From Tabrizicola aquatica (GTDB taxonomy: Bacteria; Pseudomonadota; Alphaproteobacteria; Rhodobacterales; Rhodobacteraceae), in contig NZ_PJON01000001.1 of the NCBI RefSeq assembly GCF_002900975.1, forward strand, positions 1,426,001 through 1,490,000: a DNA stretch of 64,000 nt, in the 5' to 3' direction. Below are positions 33,290-41,712 of the stretch, one piece after another. The stretch's first letter is position 1. The number at the start of each line of letters is the position of its first letter. The position numbers and the translations under genes are program-made. The notes under the pieces were generated by a model, which had not been told where the DNA came from, did not search any database, and saw nothing but the letters and a program-made list of their open reading frames with translations.

Positions 33290-34568
33290 AGCGCAACGCC
33301 TCGACCGGGTTCATCCGCGCGGCACGCCGCGCCGGGAAGAAGGTGACGACAAACGAAAGCCCCAGAGACAGCGCCACGGCCGACAGCACATCCGCCATCT
33401 GCAGCTTGGCCGGCAGGGAGTAGATGCCGCGGATCGACGGGTCCCAGACCTCGGCCCCGTTCAGCCAGTTGATGAAGGACATGATCTGGTCGATGTAGAT
33501 CGCGCAAAGGCAGCCCAGCGCGACGCCGGCAATGGTGCCGATCACCCCGGTAAACGCCCCGCAGATGAAGAACACCCGCAGCACGCTGCCTTCGGTCAGA
33601 CCCATGGTCCGCAGGATGCCGATATCGCGGCCCTTGTTCTTCACCAGCATGATCAGGCCCGACACGATGTTCATCGCCGCGATCAACACGAGGACCGACA
33701 GGATCACGAACATCACGTTATCCTCGATATCCAGGGCGCGCAGGAACGCACCTGAACTGTCCTTCCAGGTCCAAAGCATCGCCGTCGGCCCCGCCGCCTG
33801 CAGGATCGACAGACCATAGTCGTCAATTGCGTCGGGGTTTTCGACCATCACCTCGACCTCGTCGGCCAGGCCTTCCTTGTTGAAGTAGCTTTGCGCCTCG
33901 GTGAAGGGCATGTAGATGCGGGTCGTGTCGATGTCATAGCGCCCGGCGGTGAAGATATAGACCACCTCATAGGCATTGACGCGCGGGCTGGTGCCCATCG
34001 CCGTCTTGACGCCCCCCGGCGCGATCAGGCGCACCCGGTCGCCGACGGTCACCCCCAACTCGCGCGCCACACCCGACCCCAGGGCGATGCCGTCCGGGAA
34101 CCGCTCCAACTCGCCAATCGCGTCCGATCCGCGGCCGATCCTGGGGATGGAGGCAAAATCTTCCGGCAGCAGGCCATAGACTTCGGCCCCCGTGGTGTCC
34201 TCGCCGTCCGAGACCATCAGCTTGCCGCGGATCAACGGCGCGGCGCGGACCACGCCCGGCACCTCGCGGATCGCGGCGGCCATCGCGTCGGGCTGCGAAA
34301 AACCGCGGACCAACTGCCCCTCGGCCCCGACCTCGCCTGCCGAATAGACCGTGACATGGGCGTTGGCGCCCAGGATCGTGTCCACGAACTCGGCCCGGAA
34401 ACCGGCGCGGACCGCCAGCGTCAGGATCAGCGCAAAGACCGCCAGCGTGATCCCGATCAGGGAAATCCAGGTCATCACGCTGACCCCGCCTTCCGCCCGC
34501 CGCGCGCGCAAGTAACGCCAGGCGATCATGAATTCGAAGCCCGAGAAAGGTGCCGTTTTCGCTGCCAT
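33282..34568 (-). CDS. Lipoprotein-releasing ABC transporter permease LolC/LolE family
   Basis: 428 residues, four membrane helices: one near the N-terminus ([22 protein letters not shown]) and three at the C-terminus, around a large periplasmic domain. Sequence such as [30 protein letters not shown] is the LolC/E signature. Only one permease gene is present, so it probably works as a homodimer as in other alphaproteobacteria (LolF-type), rather than the enteric LolC-LolE heterodimer. Confidence 0.92.
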   Translation of the reverse strand: MAAKTAPFSGFEFMIAWRYLRARRAEGGVSVMTWISLIGITLAVFALILTLAVRAGFRAEFVDTILGANAHVTVYSAGEVGAEGQLVRGFSQPDAMAAAIREVPGVVRAAPLIRGKLMVSDGEDTTGAEVYGLLPEDFASIPRIGRGSDAIGELERFPDGIALGSGVARELGVTVGDRVRLIAPGGVKTAMGTSPRVNAYEVVYIFTAGRYDIDTTRIYMPFTEAQSYFNKEGLADEVEVMVENPDAIDDYGLSILQAAGPTAMLWTWKDSSGAFLRALDIEDNVMFVILSVLVLIAAMNIVSGLIMLVKNKGRDIGILRTMGLTEGSVLRVFFICGAFTGVIGTIAGVALGCLCAIYIDQIMSFINWLNGAEVWDPSIRGIYSLPAKLQMADVLSAVALSLGLSFVVTFFPARRAARMNPVEALRYE

Positions 34569-34694
34569 TTGCCCCGCCTTTATGCCGCGCGACCTTCGGC
34601 GAGTGGGGGGGAAAGGTCAAGCCACGCCACCGCGAGCCGGCTGATCCGCACCGCCCCGGCCCGCGTATCACCTTGGAACCCTGTGGAGGACACG

Positions 34695-35228
34695 ATGCAG
34701 CGCAGAACCCTACTTCTCGGCCTGGCCGCCCTGCCCCTGGCCGCCTGCGCCGCCGCGCCCACGCCACCCGCGACCCAAGGCCCGGCGATTGACCTTGTTT
34801 CCGCCTTTCGGGGCCGCACCACCGGGCGGGGCCATTTCCGCGTCTGGCTGACCGGCGACGAACGCCGCTTCACCGCGCGGCTGAACGGCACCGTGACCGG
34901 CCGCGACGGCGCGCGCACCCTGACCGTGGTCGAGGATTTCCTCTACGATGACGGCCAGAAGGACCGGCTGACCTGGGTTTTCCGCCAACAAGGCCCCGGC
35001 CGCTGGACCGGCAAGCGCGAGGATACCGTGGGCGAAGCCACCGTGATCGAGGCCGATGGCCGGATCACCCTGACCTATACCGCCGATTTCCGCTCACCGT
35101 CCGGGGTGAACCGGCTGGGGTTCCAGGACATCCTTTATGCCGCGCCCGACGGCACGATCATAAATGACGCCGTGGTCAGCCGCGCGGGGATTCCCGTCGC
35201 CTCGGTCCGCTTCGTCATCCGGCGCTGA
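34695..35228 (+). CDS. DUF3833 family lipoprotein
   Basis: 177 residues. The lipobox is LAAC (basic head, hydrophobic core). The rest matches DUF3833: FRGRTTGRGHFRVWLTGDERRFTARLNGTVTG, LTVVEDFLYDDGQKDRLTWVFR and the end LYAAPDGTIINDAVVSRAGIPVASVRFVIRR. Function not established. ATG at 34695 follows GGAGG. Divergent from the LolC/E permease gene. Confidence 0.87.
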   Translation: MQRRTLLLGLAALPLAACAAAPTPPATQGPAIDLVSAFRGRTTGRGHFRVWLTGDERRFTARLNGTVTGRDGARTLTVVEDFLYDDGQKDRLTWVFRQQGPGRWTGKREDTVGEATVIEADGRITLTYTADFRSPSGVNRLGFQDILYAAPDGTIINDAVVSRAGIPVASVRFVIRR

Positions 35229-35282
35229 CTTGCCCTTCCCCCGGCCCGCTGGCACTGTCCCCCGCGACAGCCGGAGGGGCCG

Positions 35283-35831
35283 ATGGGCAAGCGTTACGAC
35301 GACCTGCAACCCGACCAGATCGCCTTCATCGGCGAACAGCACCTGTATTTCGTGGGCACCGCCGCCCCCGAAGGCCGGGTGAACCTGTCGCCGAAGGGGA
35401 TGGACTCGCTTGCCGTTCTCTCGCCCAGCCGCATCCTGTGGCTGAACCTCACCGGCTCGGGGAACGAGACGGCGGCACATCTGCCGCTTGATCCCCGGAT
35501 CACGCTGATGTGGTGCAGCTTCACCACCCGGCCCCTGATCCTGCGCGCTTATGGCACCGCCCGTGTGGTCCATCGCGGGGATGCCGACTGGTCCGCCCTT
35601 GCCCCGCACCTGCCCGACCAGCCCGGCGCGCGACAGATCGTCGATGTCGCCATCGACCTGGTGCAATCCTCATGCGGGTTTGCCGTCCCCTTCATGAACT
35701 TCGTCGAGGACCGCCTCGTTCTGCAAAAATGGGCGACCGACAAGGGACCCGATGGCCTGCGCACTTATTGGGACACCCGCAACCGCCAGTCCATCGACGG
35801 CCTGCCGACCGGAATCGAGGCCAACCTGTGA
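35283..35831 (+). CDS. Pyridoxamine 5'-phosphate oxidase-fold protein
   Basis: 182 residues, split-barrel flavin-binding fold: EQHLYFVGTAAPEGRVNLSPKGMDSLAVLSPSRILWLNLTGSGNETAAHL is characteristic of the PNPOx-like family. It may bind FMN or F420-like cofactors; no catalytic residue can be assigned. ATG at 35283 after GGAGGGG. Overlaps the AlkD-like gene by 4 bp (GTGA). Confidence 0.88.
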   Translation: MGKRYDDLQPDQIAFIGEQHLYFVGTAAPEGRVNLSPKGMDSLAVLSPSRILWLNLTGSGNETAAHLPLDPRITLMWCSFTTRPLILRAYGTARVVHRGDADWSALAPHLPDQPGARQIVDVAIDLVQSSCGFAVPFMNFVEDRLVLQKWATDKGPDGLRTYWDTRNRQSIDGLPTGIEANL

Positions 35832-36499
35832 CCCCGCTTGACGAACTTTCCGTCCTGTCCGACCTCGCCAAGGCGCAGGAGATGCGGGCCTATCACAAGA
35901 TCGACCGCCCCTATCTCGGCATAGCCGTTCCGCAGGTCGAAGAACTGACCGACCGCTGGCGCGCCGACCTGTCGCTGGACGACCGGCTGGCGCTGGCGGC
36001 GGACCTCTGGCGCACAAACATCCACGAGGCGCGGATTGCCGCCGCGAAACTTCTGACCCAGGCCCGCATCCGCCCCGACGACGCTGCGTGGGATCTGATC
36101 GTCACCTGGGTGCCGGACTTCGACGCCTGGGCCATCGCCGACCACGCCAGCATCGCCGGGCAAAAGCGGCTGGTGGCCGATCCATCCCGGCTGGACTGGG
36201 TTGAGACCTGGGTGACCAGCCCACACATGTGGACCCGCCGCGCGGCACTGGTGATGACGCTGCCCTGGACCAAGCAGAACTTCCCGAAACCGGACGAGCT
36301 TGCGGTGCGCGACCGGGTGCTGGGCTGGTGCGCGACCCTGGCCTCCGACCCGGATTGGTTCATCCAGAAGGCCGTCGCCTGGTGGGTCCGCGACCTGTCA
36401 AAGCACGACGCGCCGCGCGCCCGCGCCTTCATGGCGGAACATGGCGAGCGTCTGAAACCCTTTGCCCGGAACGAAGCCGCGCGCCTCCTGACGGGCTAG
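35828..36499 (+). CDS. DNA alkylation repair protein, AlkD-like
   Basis: 223 residues from GTG 35828. HEAT-like repeats of the AlkD/AlkC family (LADLWRTNIHEARIAAAKLLTQAR, WTRRAALVMTLPWTK, WFIQKAVAWWVRDLSKHDAPRARAFM). AlkD removes N3- and N7-alkylpurines without base flipping. Probably coupled to the preceding gene by overlapping stop and start. Convergent with the lipoprotein gene, 4 bp apart. Confidence 0.87.
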   Translation: MTPLDELSVLSDLAKAQEMRAYHKIDRPYLGIAVPQVEELTDRWRADLSLDDRLALAADLWRTNIHEARIAAAKLLTQARIRPDDAAWDLIVTWVPDFDAWAIADHASIAGQKRLVADPSRLDWVETWVTSPHMWTRRAALVMTLPWTKQNFPKPDELAVRDRVLGWCATLASDPDWFIQKAVAWWVRDLSKHDAPRARAFMAEHGERLKPFARNEAARLLTG

Positions 36500-36503
36500 A
36501 CCC

Positions 36504-36974
36504 TCAGCGCGCGTAGACCGTCACCTCGGGCAGGTCGGTCAGCGACAGCCCCAACGCCTGGAACGCCGCCAGCGACAGAAGCGCCCCGCCGCTGCCCGGC
36601 CGCAACTCCAGCGTCAGGCTTTTGCCCGCCGAGGTTTCGATCCGGCCCTGAACCAGCTTGTCCACCAGCGTGGTCGAGAGCCAGATCCCCTGCTCGGCCG
36701 GCGGGCCAAGCGCCACCACGACCTTGCCCAGCGCCCGTTCGCCCCCGGCGGCCGGCGCGGCAAGAGCGGCGGCCTTCTCCTCGGCCGTGGTGCTGTCCAG
36801 CGCATCCGCACTGACAGCCTGCGCCCCCAGCGCCGTCGTGGTCACAGCCGGCGCAAACTCGGTTGCCGGTTGCGGGGCCGAAGGCCCGGTCACCGGGCCA
36901 TTGCCCTCGCCCTGCAACGCGGCGCAGCCGGCAAGGCCAAGGACAAGAAGCGAAATCAGCGGAATATGTCTCAT
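36504..36974 (-). CDS. Lipoprotein of unknown function
   Basis: 156 residues. Signal and lipobox LGLAGC are clear. Residues 25-80 are a low-complexity Ala/Pro/Thr linker; the C-terminal 70 residues (GKVVVALGPPAEQGIWLSTTLVDKLVQGRIETSAGKSLTLELRPGSGG...) form a compact domain. Similar proteins in the family have been called galactarate dehydratase by error, as I recall; nothing enzymatic is visible. Divergent from moaA. Confidence 0.72.
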   Translation of the reverse strand: MRHIPLISLLVLGLAGCAALQGEGNGPVTGPSAPQPATEFAPAVTTTALGAQAVSADALDSTTAEEKAAALAAPAAGGERALGKVVVALGPPAEQGIWLSTTLVDKLVQGRIETSAGKSLTLELRPGSGGALLSLAAFQALGLSLTDLPEVTVYAR

Positions 36975-37059
36975 GCCGTCAGACTAGCCCGCCGCTGCCG
37001 GCCCCGCAATCGCCGCTTTCCGGCTTGTGCGGGGGGCCGCCCACCCCTACCTTCCAATC

Positions 37060-38061
37060 ATGCAGCCGCTTGTCGATCCCTTTGCCCGCGCAATCAGCTA
37101 CCTGCGCGTCTCGGTCACCGACCGCTGCGATTTCCGCTGCACCTATTGCATGTCGGAACACATGACATTCCTGCCCAAAGCCGACCTTCTGTCGCTTGAG
37201 GAACTGGATCGCCTCTGCTCCACCTTCGTCCGCATGGGCGTGCAGAAGCTGCGGATCACCGGGGGCGAACCTCTTGTCCGCAAGGGCATCCTGACCTTCT
37301 TCGAAGCCATCGGCCGGCATCTGCAAAGCGGCGCGCTGAAGGAACTGACCCTGACGACGAACGGCAGCCAGCTGGCGAAGTTCGCCCAACCCTTGGCCGA
37401 CCTCGGCGTCCGCCGGGTGAACGTGTCGCTGGACACCCTGGACCCCGACAAGTTCGCGCAGATCACCCGCTGGGGCCGCCTGCCCCAGGTGCTGGAGGGG
37501 ATCGCGGCCGCCCGCGCCGCCGGCTTGCGCGTCAAGATCAACGCCGTCGCGCTGAAAGGCTTCAACGAGGACGAGGTTTTCCCCCTCCTCGACTGGTGCG
37601 CCATCGAAGGCCACGACCTTACCTTCATCGAGGTCATGCCGATGGGCGAGGATATGACCGCGCTGCGCCTGGATCAGTACTGGCCGCTGAAGGACCTTCG
37701 CGCCCGCCTCGCCGAACGCCTGACCCTCACCGACCTGACCGAACGCACCGGCGGCCCGGCCCGGTATGTGCGCATCGAGGAGACCGGCCAGAAGGTCGGC
37801 TTCATCACGCCGCTGACCCACAATTTCTGCGAGAGCTGCAACCGCGTGCGGCTGACCTGCACCGGGCAACTCTACATGTGCCTCGGGCAAGAGGACATGG
37901 CCGACCTGCGCGCCCCCTTGCGCGCAAGCCCGGACGACGCAGTGGTCGAACAGGCGATCCGCGCCGCCATCGCGCGCAAGCCCAAGGGCCATGACTTCGA
38001 CTACAGCCGTCAGAAAGTCGCCGGTCAGATCACCCGCCACATGAGCCACACCGGCGGCTGA
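37060..38061 (+). CDS. moaA: GTP 3',8-cyclase MoaA
   Basis: 333 residues. Radical-SAM enzyme of the first step in molybdenum cofactor synthesis. The N-terminal cluster motif is CDFRCTYC (C-x3-C-x2-C); the C-terminal second cluster is [19 protein letters not shown]; the essential GG ends the protein (HMSHTGG). Start at 37060 gives the family N-terminus. The molybdate importer is 17 kb away on the same chromosome segment. Confidence 0.96.
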   Translation: MQPLVDPFARAISYLRVSVTDRCDFRCTYCMSEHMTFLPKADLLSLEELDRLCSTFVRMGVQKLRITGGEPLVRKGILTFFEAIGRHLQSGALKELTLTTNGSQLAKFAQPLADLGVRRVNVSLDTLDPDKFAQITRWGRLPQVLEGIAAARAAGLRVKINAVALKGFNEDEVFPLLDWCAIEGHDLTFIEVMPMGEDMTALRLDQYWPLKDLRARLAERLTLTDLTERTGGPARYVRIEETGQKVGFITPLTHNFCESCNRVRLTCTGQLYMCLGQEDMADLRAPLRASPDDAVVEQAIRAAIARKPKGHDFDYSRQKVAGQITRHMSHTGG

Positions 38062-38066
38062 TGACC

Positions 38067-38090
38067 CAAATTCCCTGAGTCAGGAATTTG
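38067..38090. terminator. Bidirectional hairpin between moaA and hemP
   Basis: CAAATTCC at 38067-38074 pairs with GGAATTTG at 38083-38090 around an 8-nt loop, 5 bp after the moaA stop and 21 bp before the convergent hemP stop. Stem contains an AT-rich half, so it may end both transcripts. Confidence 0.5.
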
Positions 38091-38111
38091 CCCCGGCCCG
38101 ACCGGCACGCC

Positions 38112-38270
38112 TTATTTCGTCAGGATCAACTTGCCCGCCCGCGTGATGCGAAGGGAATAGACCTGTCCGTCCAGCACGATCCGCGCCAGTGAACCGCCCT
38201 CGGTCAAGGCGCGCGCGTCATGGACAGGGGTCGCGTCCGTGGTCAGCCAGGGCTCGACATGGGCGTTCAT
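38112..38270 (-). CDS. hemP: Hemin uptake protein HemP
   Basis: 52 residues. Matches the HemP family: SLARIVLDGQVYSLRITRAGKLILTK at the C-terminus is the family signature (usually ending RxGKLILTK). The ATG at 38270 overlaps the stop of a 38-residue upstream frame (ATGA). HemP proteins are small regulators or accessory proteins in heme uptake; here no heme transporter genes are near. Regulation by iron is likely. Confidence 0.85.
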   Translation of the reverse strand: MNAHVEPWLTTDATPVHDARALTEGGSLARIVLDGQVYSLRITRAGKLILTK

Positions 38271-38383
38271 CGCGTGCCCTCCAGTCGCGCGATCAGCGCC
38301 TCCAGCATCGCGCTGGGGAACAGCCCCGCAGCGCCCGACAGCAGTTCTACAATATCGCCCCGCAAGGCGTGACGTTCGGGCAT
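38267..38383 (-). CDS. 38-residue protein translationally coupled to hemP
   Basis: A short frame starting ATG 38383 after AGAGG: begins MPERHALRGDIVELLSGAAG and ends ALIARLEGTR, overlapping the hemP start by ATGA. Coupled start, ribosome site and an amphipathic composition suggest a real gene upstream of hemP. Homology unknown to me; too small to assign a function. Confidence 0.55.
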   Translation of the reverse strand: MPERHALRGDIVELLSGAAGLFPSAMLEALIARLEGTR

Positions 38384-38440
38384 GATGACCTCTTGATGAT
38401 CGACACACCGGGCGGACCCGAACCGGGCTGGCTAGGCTTC

Positions 38441-38476
38441 TGAAATTATCCTTACTAAAACACTCAACCATGTCAA
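38441..38476 (-). promoter_or_regulatory. Putative promoter of the hemP unit
   Basis: On the minus strand TTGACA (38476-38471) is followed by an AT-rich stretch TTTTAGTAAGGATAATTTCA (38460-38441), the most AT-rich patch for kilobases. The -10 hexamer is not clear. An iron-responsive operator (Irr or Fur-like) is possible. Confidence 0.4.
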
Positions 38477-38533
38477 CGCATATTCCGCTGGCCCCCCACG
38501 CCGCAACCGCTATCCTGCCGGGCGAGACGCAAG

Positions 38534-39559
38534 ATGACCCAAGACCCCGCCGGCAGCCTTCTGTCCCTTCCCCCACCGCAAGTGCCCGTGCCGGCGCTTG
38601 CCGCCCTTGTCGCCGCGCATTGGGGCCTGACCGGCACGCTGCATCCGCTGACCTCCGAGCGGGACCAGAACCACCGGCTGGAAACCGACGCAGGCAGTTT
38701 CACGCTGAAGCTGGCCAACCCGGCCGAACCCGTTGCGCTGACCGAATTCCAGACCGCCGCCCTTATCCACGTTTCAGCCGCCGCGCCCGCGCTTCCCGTT
38801 CCCCGCGTTATCTCTGCGCTGGACGGTCGCAACGTGATCCCCACGCCTGACGGCGCACTGCGGCTTCTGGGCTGGCTTCCCGGGACGCCACTGGCCCACT
38901 TGCCCCGCAGTCCGGCGCTGGCGCAGGCCATTGGCACGGCGCTTGGCCAGATCGACGCGGCCCTGGCCGGGTTCACACACCCCGCCGCCGACCATCACCT
39001 GCTGTGGGACATCCGCAACGCGCTGGACCTGGAACCCCTGCTGCCGGCGCTGCCTGATGCCCTGCGCCCTCGCATCACGGCTTTCCTGGACCACTTCCGG
39101 GACCAGACCGCCCCTCTGCTGGCGCAGCTTCCCCGCCAGGTAATCCACGGCGATTTCAACCCGCACAACCTGCTTGGCGACCCTGACGAGCCCACCCGCC
39201 TGACCGGGATTCTCGACTTCGGTGACATGACACTAAGCCACAGGATCTGCGATCTGGCCGTCGCCGCCTCCTACCTGATTGCGCCGTCAGAGCCTGCGTC
39301 CCTCCTGATCCCGCTTGTCATCGCCTACCATCGGGCCAACCCCCTGACCCCGGCCGAAGTCGCCCTTCTGCCCGATCTGATCACGGCCCGCCTCGCCACG
39401 ACCCTCACGATCTCGGCCTGGCGCGCGGCCCGCTATCCCGAGAACGCAACCTACATCCTGCGGAACGCCCCAACCTCACGCGCGGGACTTGCCGCCCTGC
39501 CCGACCCTGCCGCCCTTGCGACGATCCTGCTGAACGCCTGCGAAAGCCCTGTGCCATGA
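38534..39559 (+). CDS. Aminoglycoside phosphotransferase-fold kinase, hydroxylysine/homoserine kinase-like
   Basis: 341 residues. The catalytic motif is HGDFNPHNLL and the metal-binding motif is LDFGDM, as in the APH/choline kinase fold. The nucleotide lobe has ERDQNHRLETDAGSFTLKLAN. The next gene, overlapping by ATGA, is a class III aminotransferase-fold protein. The same pair occurs in vertebrates and bacteria as hydroxylysine kinase and 5-phosphohydroxylysine phospho-lyase (or ethanolamine-phosphate lyase), so I infer a hydroxyamino-acid or aminoalcohol kinase. Confidence 0.82.
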   Translation: MTQDPAGSLLSLPPPQVPVPALAALVAAHWGLTGTLHPLTSERDQNHRLETDAGSFTLKLANPAEPVALTEFQTAALIHVSAAAPALPVPRVISALDGRNVIPTPDGALRLLGWLPGTPLAHLPRSPALAQAIGTALGQIDAALAGFTHPAADHHLLWDIRNALDLEPLLPALPDALRPRITAFLDHFRDQTAPLLAQLPRQVIHGDFNPHNLLGDPDEPTRLTGILDFGDMTLSHRICDLAVAASYLIAPSEPASLLIPLVIAYHRANPLTPAEVALLPDLITARLATTLTISAWRAARYPENATYILRNAPTSRAGLAALPDPAALATILLNACESPVP

Positions 39560-40869
39560 CCCGACAGACCACCATGCTGAACGCCTACACCCCCGGCGCG
39601 GGCCATCTGTCCCCAGCGGATGAGGCTCTTGCCCAGCGCCGCGCCAAGGCGCTTGGCCCGGCCTACCGACTGTTTTACGAAACCCCGGTCCACCTGGTCC
39701 GGGGCGAGGGCACCCGCCTTTACGACCCGCAAGGCAATGCCTATCTCGACTGCTACAACAACGTGGCTTCGGTCGGGCATTGTCACCCCCGCGTCGTGCA
39801 GGCGCTGGCGGCGCAGGCCGCGACCCTGGCCACCCACACCCGCTATCTGCACGTCGGCATCCTTGACTATGCGACGCGCCTTCTGGCCCTTTTCCCGCCT
39901 GAACTGGCCCACGTCATGTTCACCTGCACCGGGTCCGAGGCGAATGACCTGGCCCTGCGCATCGCCCGCGCCGCGACCGGGGGGACCGGGGTCATCGTCA
40001 CCGACAACGCCTATCACGGCGTGACGCTGGCCACGGCCGAGATGTCGATGTCGATCGGCCCCACCGTCGCCCCCGGCCCCTCGGTCTTTCCGATCCCCGC
40101 ACCCAGCGCGCAGAACTATCCCGACGGCATCGCCGCAGGCTTCGCCGCCGCCGTCAGCGAAGCCTGTGACCGGATGCAGGCGCAAGGCACCAAACCCGCC
40201 CTTCTGATCGTCGACACGATCTTCTCCTCGGACGGCGTCTACCCCGACCCACAGGGCTTCCTTGCCCCCGCCGCAGCCGCGATCCGCGCGCGAGGTGGCC
40301 TCTTCCTTGCGGATGAGGTGCAACCGGGTTTCGGCCGCACCGGCGGCCAGTTCTGGGGCTTTCAGCGCCACGGCATCCTCCCCGACATGGTCAGCATGGG
40401 CAAGCCGATGGGCAACGGCTATCCGCTGGCCGGTCTGGTCCTGAAGCCCGAGACCATCGCCGAGTTCGGCGCGAAGGCGCGGTATTTCAACACCTTCGGC
40501 GGCAATGCCGTGGCCGCGGCCGTGGGTCTTGCCGTGCTGGACGTGATCCGGGACGAGGGCTTGCAGCAGAACGCCGCGACCGTGGGCCAGGCCTTTGCGG
40601 ACGGGCTGCGCAGCCTGGCCCAGCGGCATGAAACCCTGGGCGAGACCCGCGCCGCCGGCCTTTTCATCGGCCAGACCATCCTGACCGACGGCCAGCCCGA
40701 CCCCGCCCGCACCGCCCGGTTGGTGAACGCGCTTCGCGACGCGCGCATCCTGATCAGTTCCACCGGCCCACGTGGCGACAGCCTGAAGATCCGACCGCCG
40801 CTGCCCTTCTCGCTGGCCGACGTGGACCAGGTGCTGACCACGCTCGACCGTATCCTGCCGGGGGTCTAA
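39556..40869 (+). CDS. Class III aminotransferase-fold enzyme, probable phospho-lyase or aminotransferase
   Basis: 437 residues. PLP binding aspartate is in LADEVQPGFGRTG (D253) and the Schiff-base lysine is K283 in MGKPMGNGYP. FTCTGSEANDLALRIAR and NTFGGNAVAAAVGLAVLDVI complete the class III pattern. Overlaps the kinase gene by ATGA. In the hydroxylysine pathway the homologue eliminates phosphate and ammonia from the kinase product; an omega-aminotransferase is the alternative. Its stop overlaps that of the convergent hydrolase gene. Confidence 0.87.
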   Translation: MTRQTTMLNAYTPGAGHLSPADEALAQRRAKALGPAYRLFYETPVHLVRGEGTRLYDPQGNAYLDCYNNVASVGHCHPRVVQALAAQAATLATHTRYLHVGILDYATRLLALFPPELAHVMFTCTGSEANDLALRIARAATGGTGVIVTDNAYHGVTLATAEMSMSIGPTVAPGPSVFPIPAPSAQNYPDGIAAGFAAAVSEACDRMQAQGTKPALLIVDTIFSSDGVYPDPQGFLAPAAAAIRARGGLFLADEVQPGFGRTGGQFWGFQRHGILPDMVSMGKPMGNGYPLAGLVLKPETIAEFGAKARYFNTFGGNAVAAAVGLAVLDVIRDEGLQQNAATVGQAFADGLRSLAQRHETLGETRAAGLFIGQTILTDGQPDPARTARLVNALRDARILISSTGPRGDSLKIRPPLPFSLADVDQVLTTLDRILPGV

Positions 40870-41666
40870 AGCCCCGCCAGCAGCACCCGGCACAGGTCCG
40901 ACCCGGCATCCTCCAGCCCGTCGATCACGTCGAAATGGTGCCGTCCGGGGCTGGTGGTCCAAGGGCAGGACCATTCCTCGGCCAAGACCCGCGCCTGCCA
41001 CAGAAAGGCTGGCCGCTCCTCCGCCCCGACCCAGACATGGGCCGAGACCCCCGGCCGCAAGCCCATCCGCGCCGGGCTTTCCGCCGCAGTCTCCTCGGCG
41101 TCGATCCGCAGCGTCGCGTTCATCCCGGTCGCCATCAGCGGCCCCAGTTCCGCCAACGGAGAAATCGGCACCACCCGCGCCACCGGCACGTCAAGGTCCG
41201 CGCAGCCCATCCGCGCCGCCAGATGCCCCCCGGCGGAATGACCCGTCACCACCATTGGCCCCGCCACCCGGCCCGCGACGAACCGGCAGGCCCGGGCAAT
41301 CTCGGCCGTGATCTCGGACAAGCGGGCGGCGGGGGCCAGCGTATACCCCGGCATCGCCACCGCGAACCCATGCGCCAAGGGACCGGCCGCCAGATGCGAC
41401 CAGTCGGACTTTCCGAACAGATGCCAATAGCCGCCATGGACAAAGACCACGACCCCGCGCGGCACGCCTTCCGGCAGGAACAGGTCCAGCCGCTGCCGCT
41501 CAACCGGGCCGTAGGCAAGGTCCACCTCCGCCCGCGCCCCAAGCGCCGCCCGAAACGCCGCCGCCTTCGCCGCCCAGCGCCCCGGATAGTCTGCCGCCCC
41601 CGGAATGAAGGCCCCGTTGGCATAGTCGCGGTCGGGATCGGGCCAGGCGTACCCCGGCCGGCTCAT
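40866..41666 (-). CDS. Alpha/beta hydrolase, kynurenine formamidase-like
   Basis: 266 residues. The oxyanion motif HGGYW, the nucleophile elbow GHSAGGH, and the C-terminal His in SPGRHHFDVIDG make a complete triad (Asp between). The combination of HGGYW and GHSAGG resembles arylformamidase-type or other carboxylesterases. Only 46 bp separate it from the dehydratase gene upstream on the same strand, so cotranscription is likely. Substrate unproven. Confidence 0.8.
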   Translation of the reverse strand: MSRPGYAWPDPDRDYANGAFIPGAADYPGRWAAKAAAFRAALGARAEVDLAYGPVERQRLDLFLPEGVPRGVVVFVHGGYWHLFGKSDWSHLAAGPLAHGFAVAMPGYTLAPAARLSEITAEIARACRFVAGRVAGPMVVTGHSAGGHLAARMGCADLDVPVARVVPISPLAELGPLMATGMNATLRIDAEETAAESPARMGLRPGVSAHVWVGAEERPAFLWQARVLAEEWSCPWTTSPGRHHFDVIDGLEDAGSDLCRVLLAGL

Positions 41667-41712
41667 GCGCCACCCCAGCGATGAGGGCCAGAGGCCCCGA
41701 AAAGCGGCCCCA

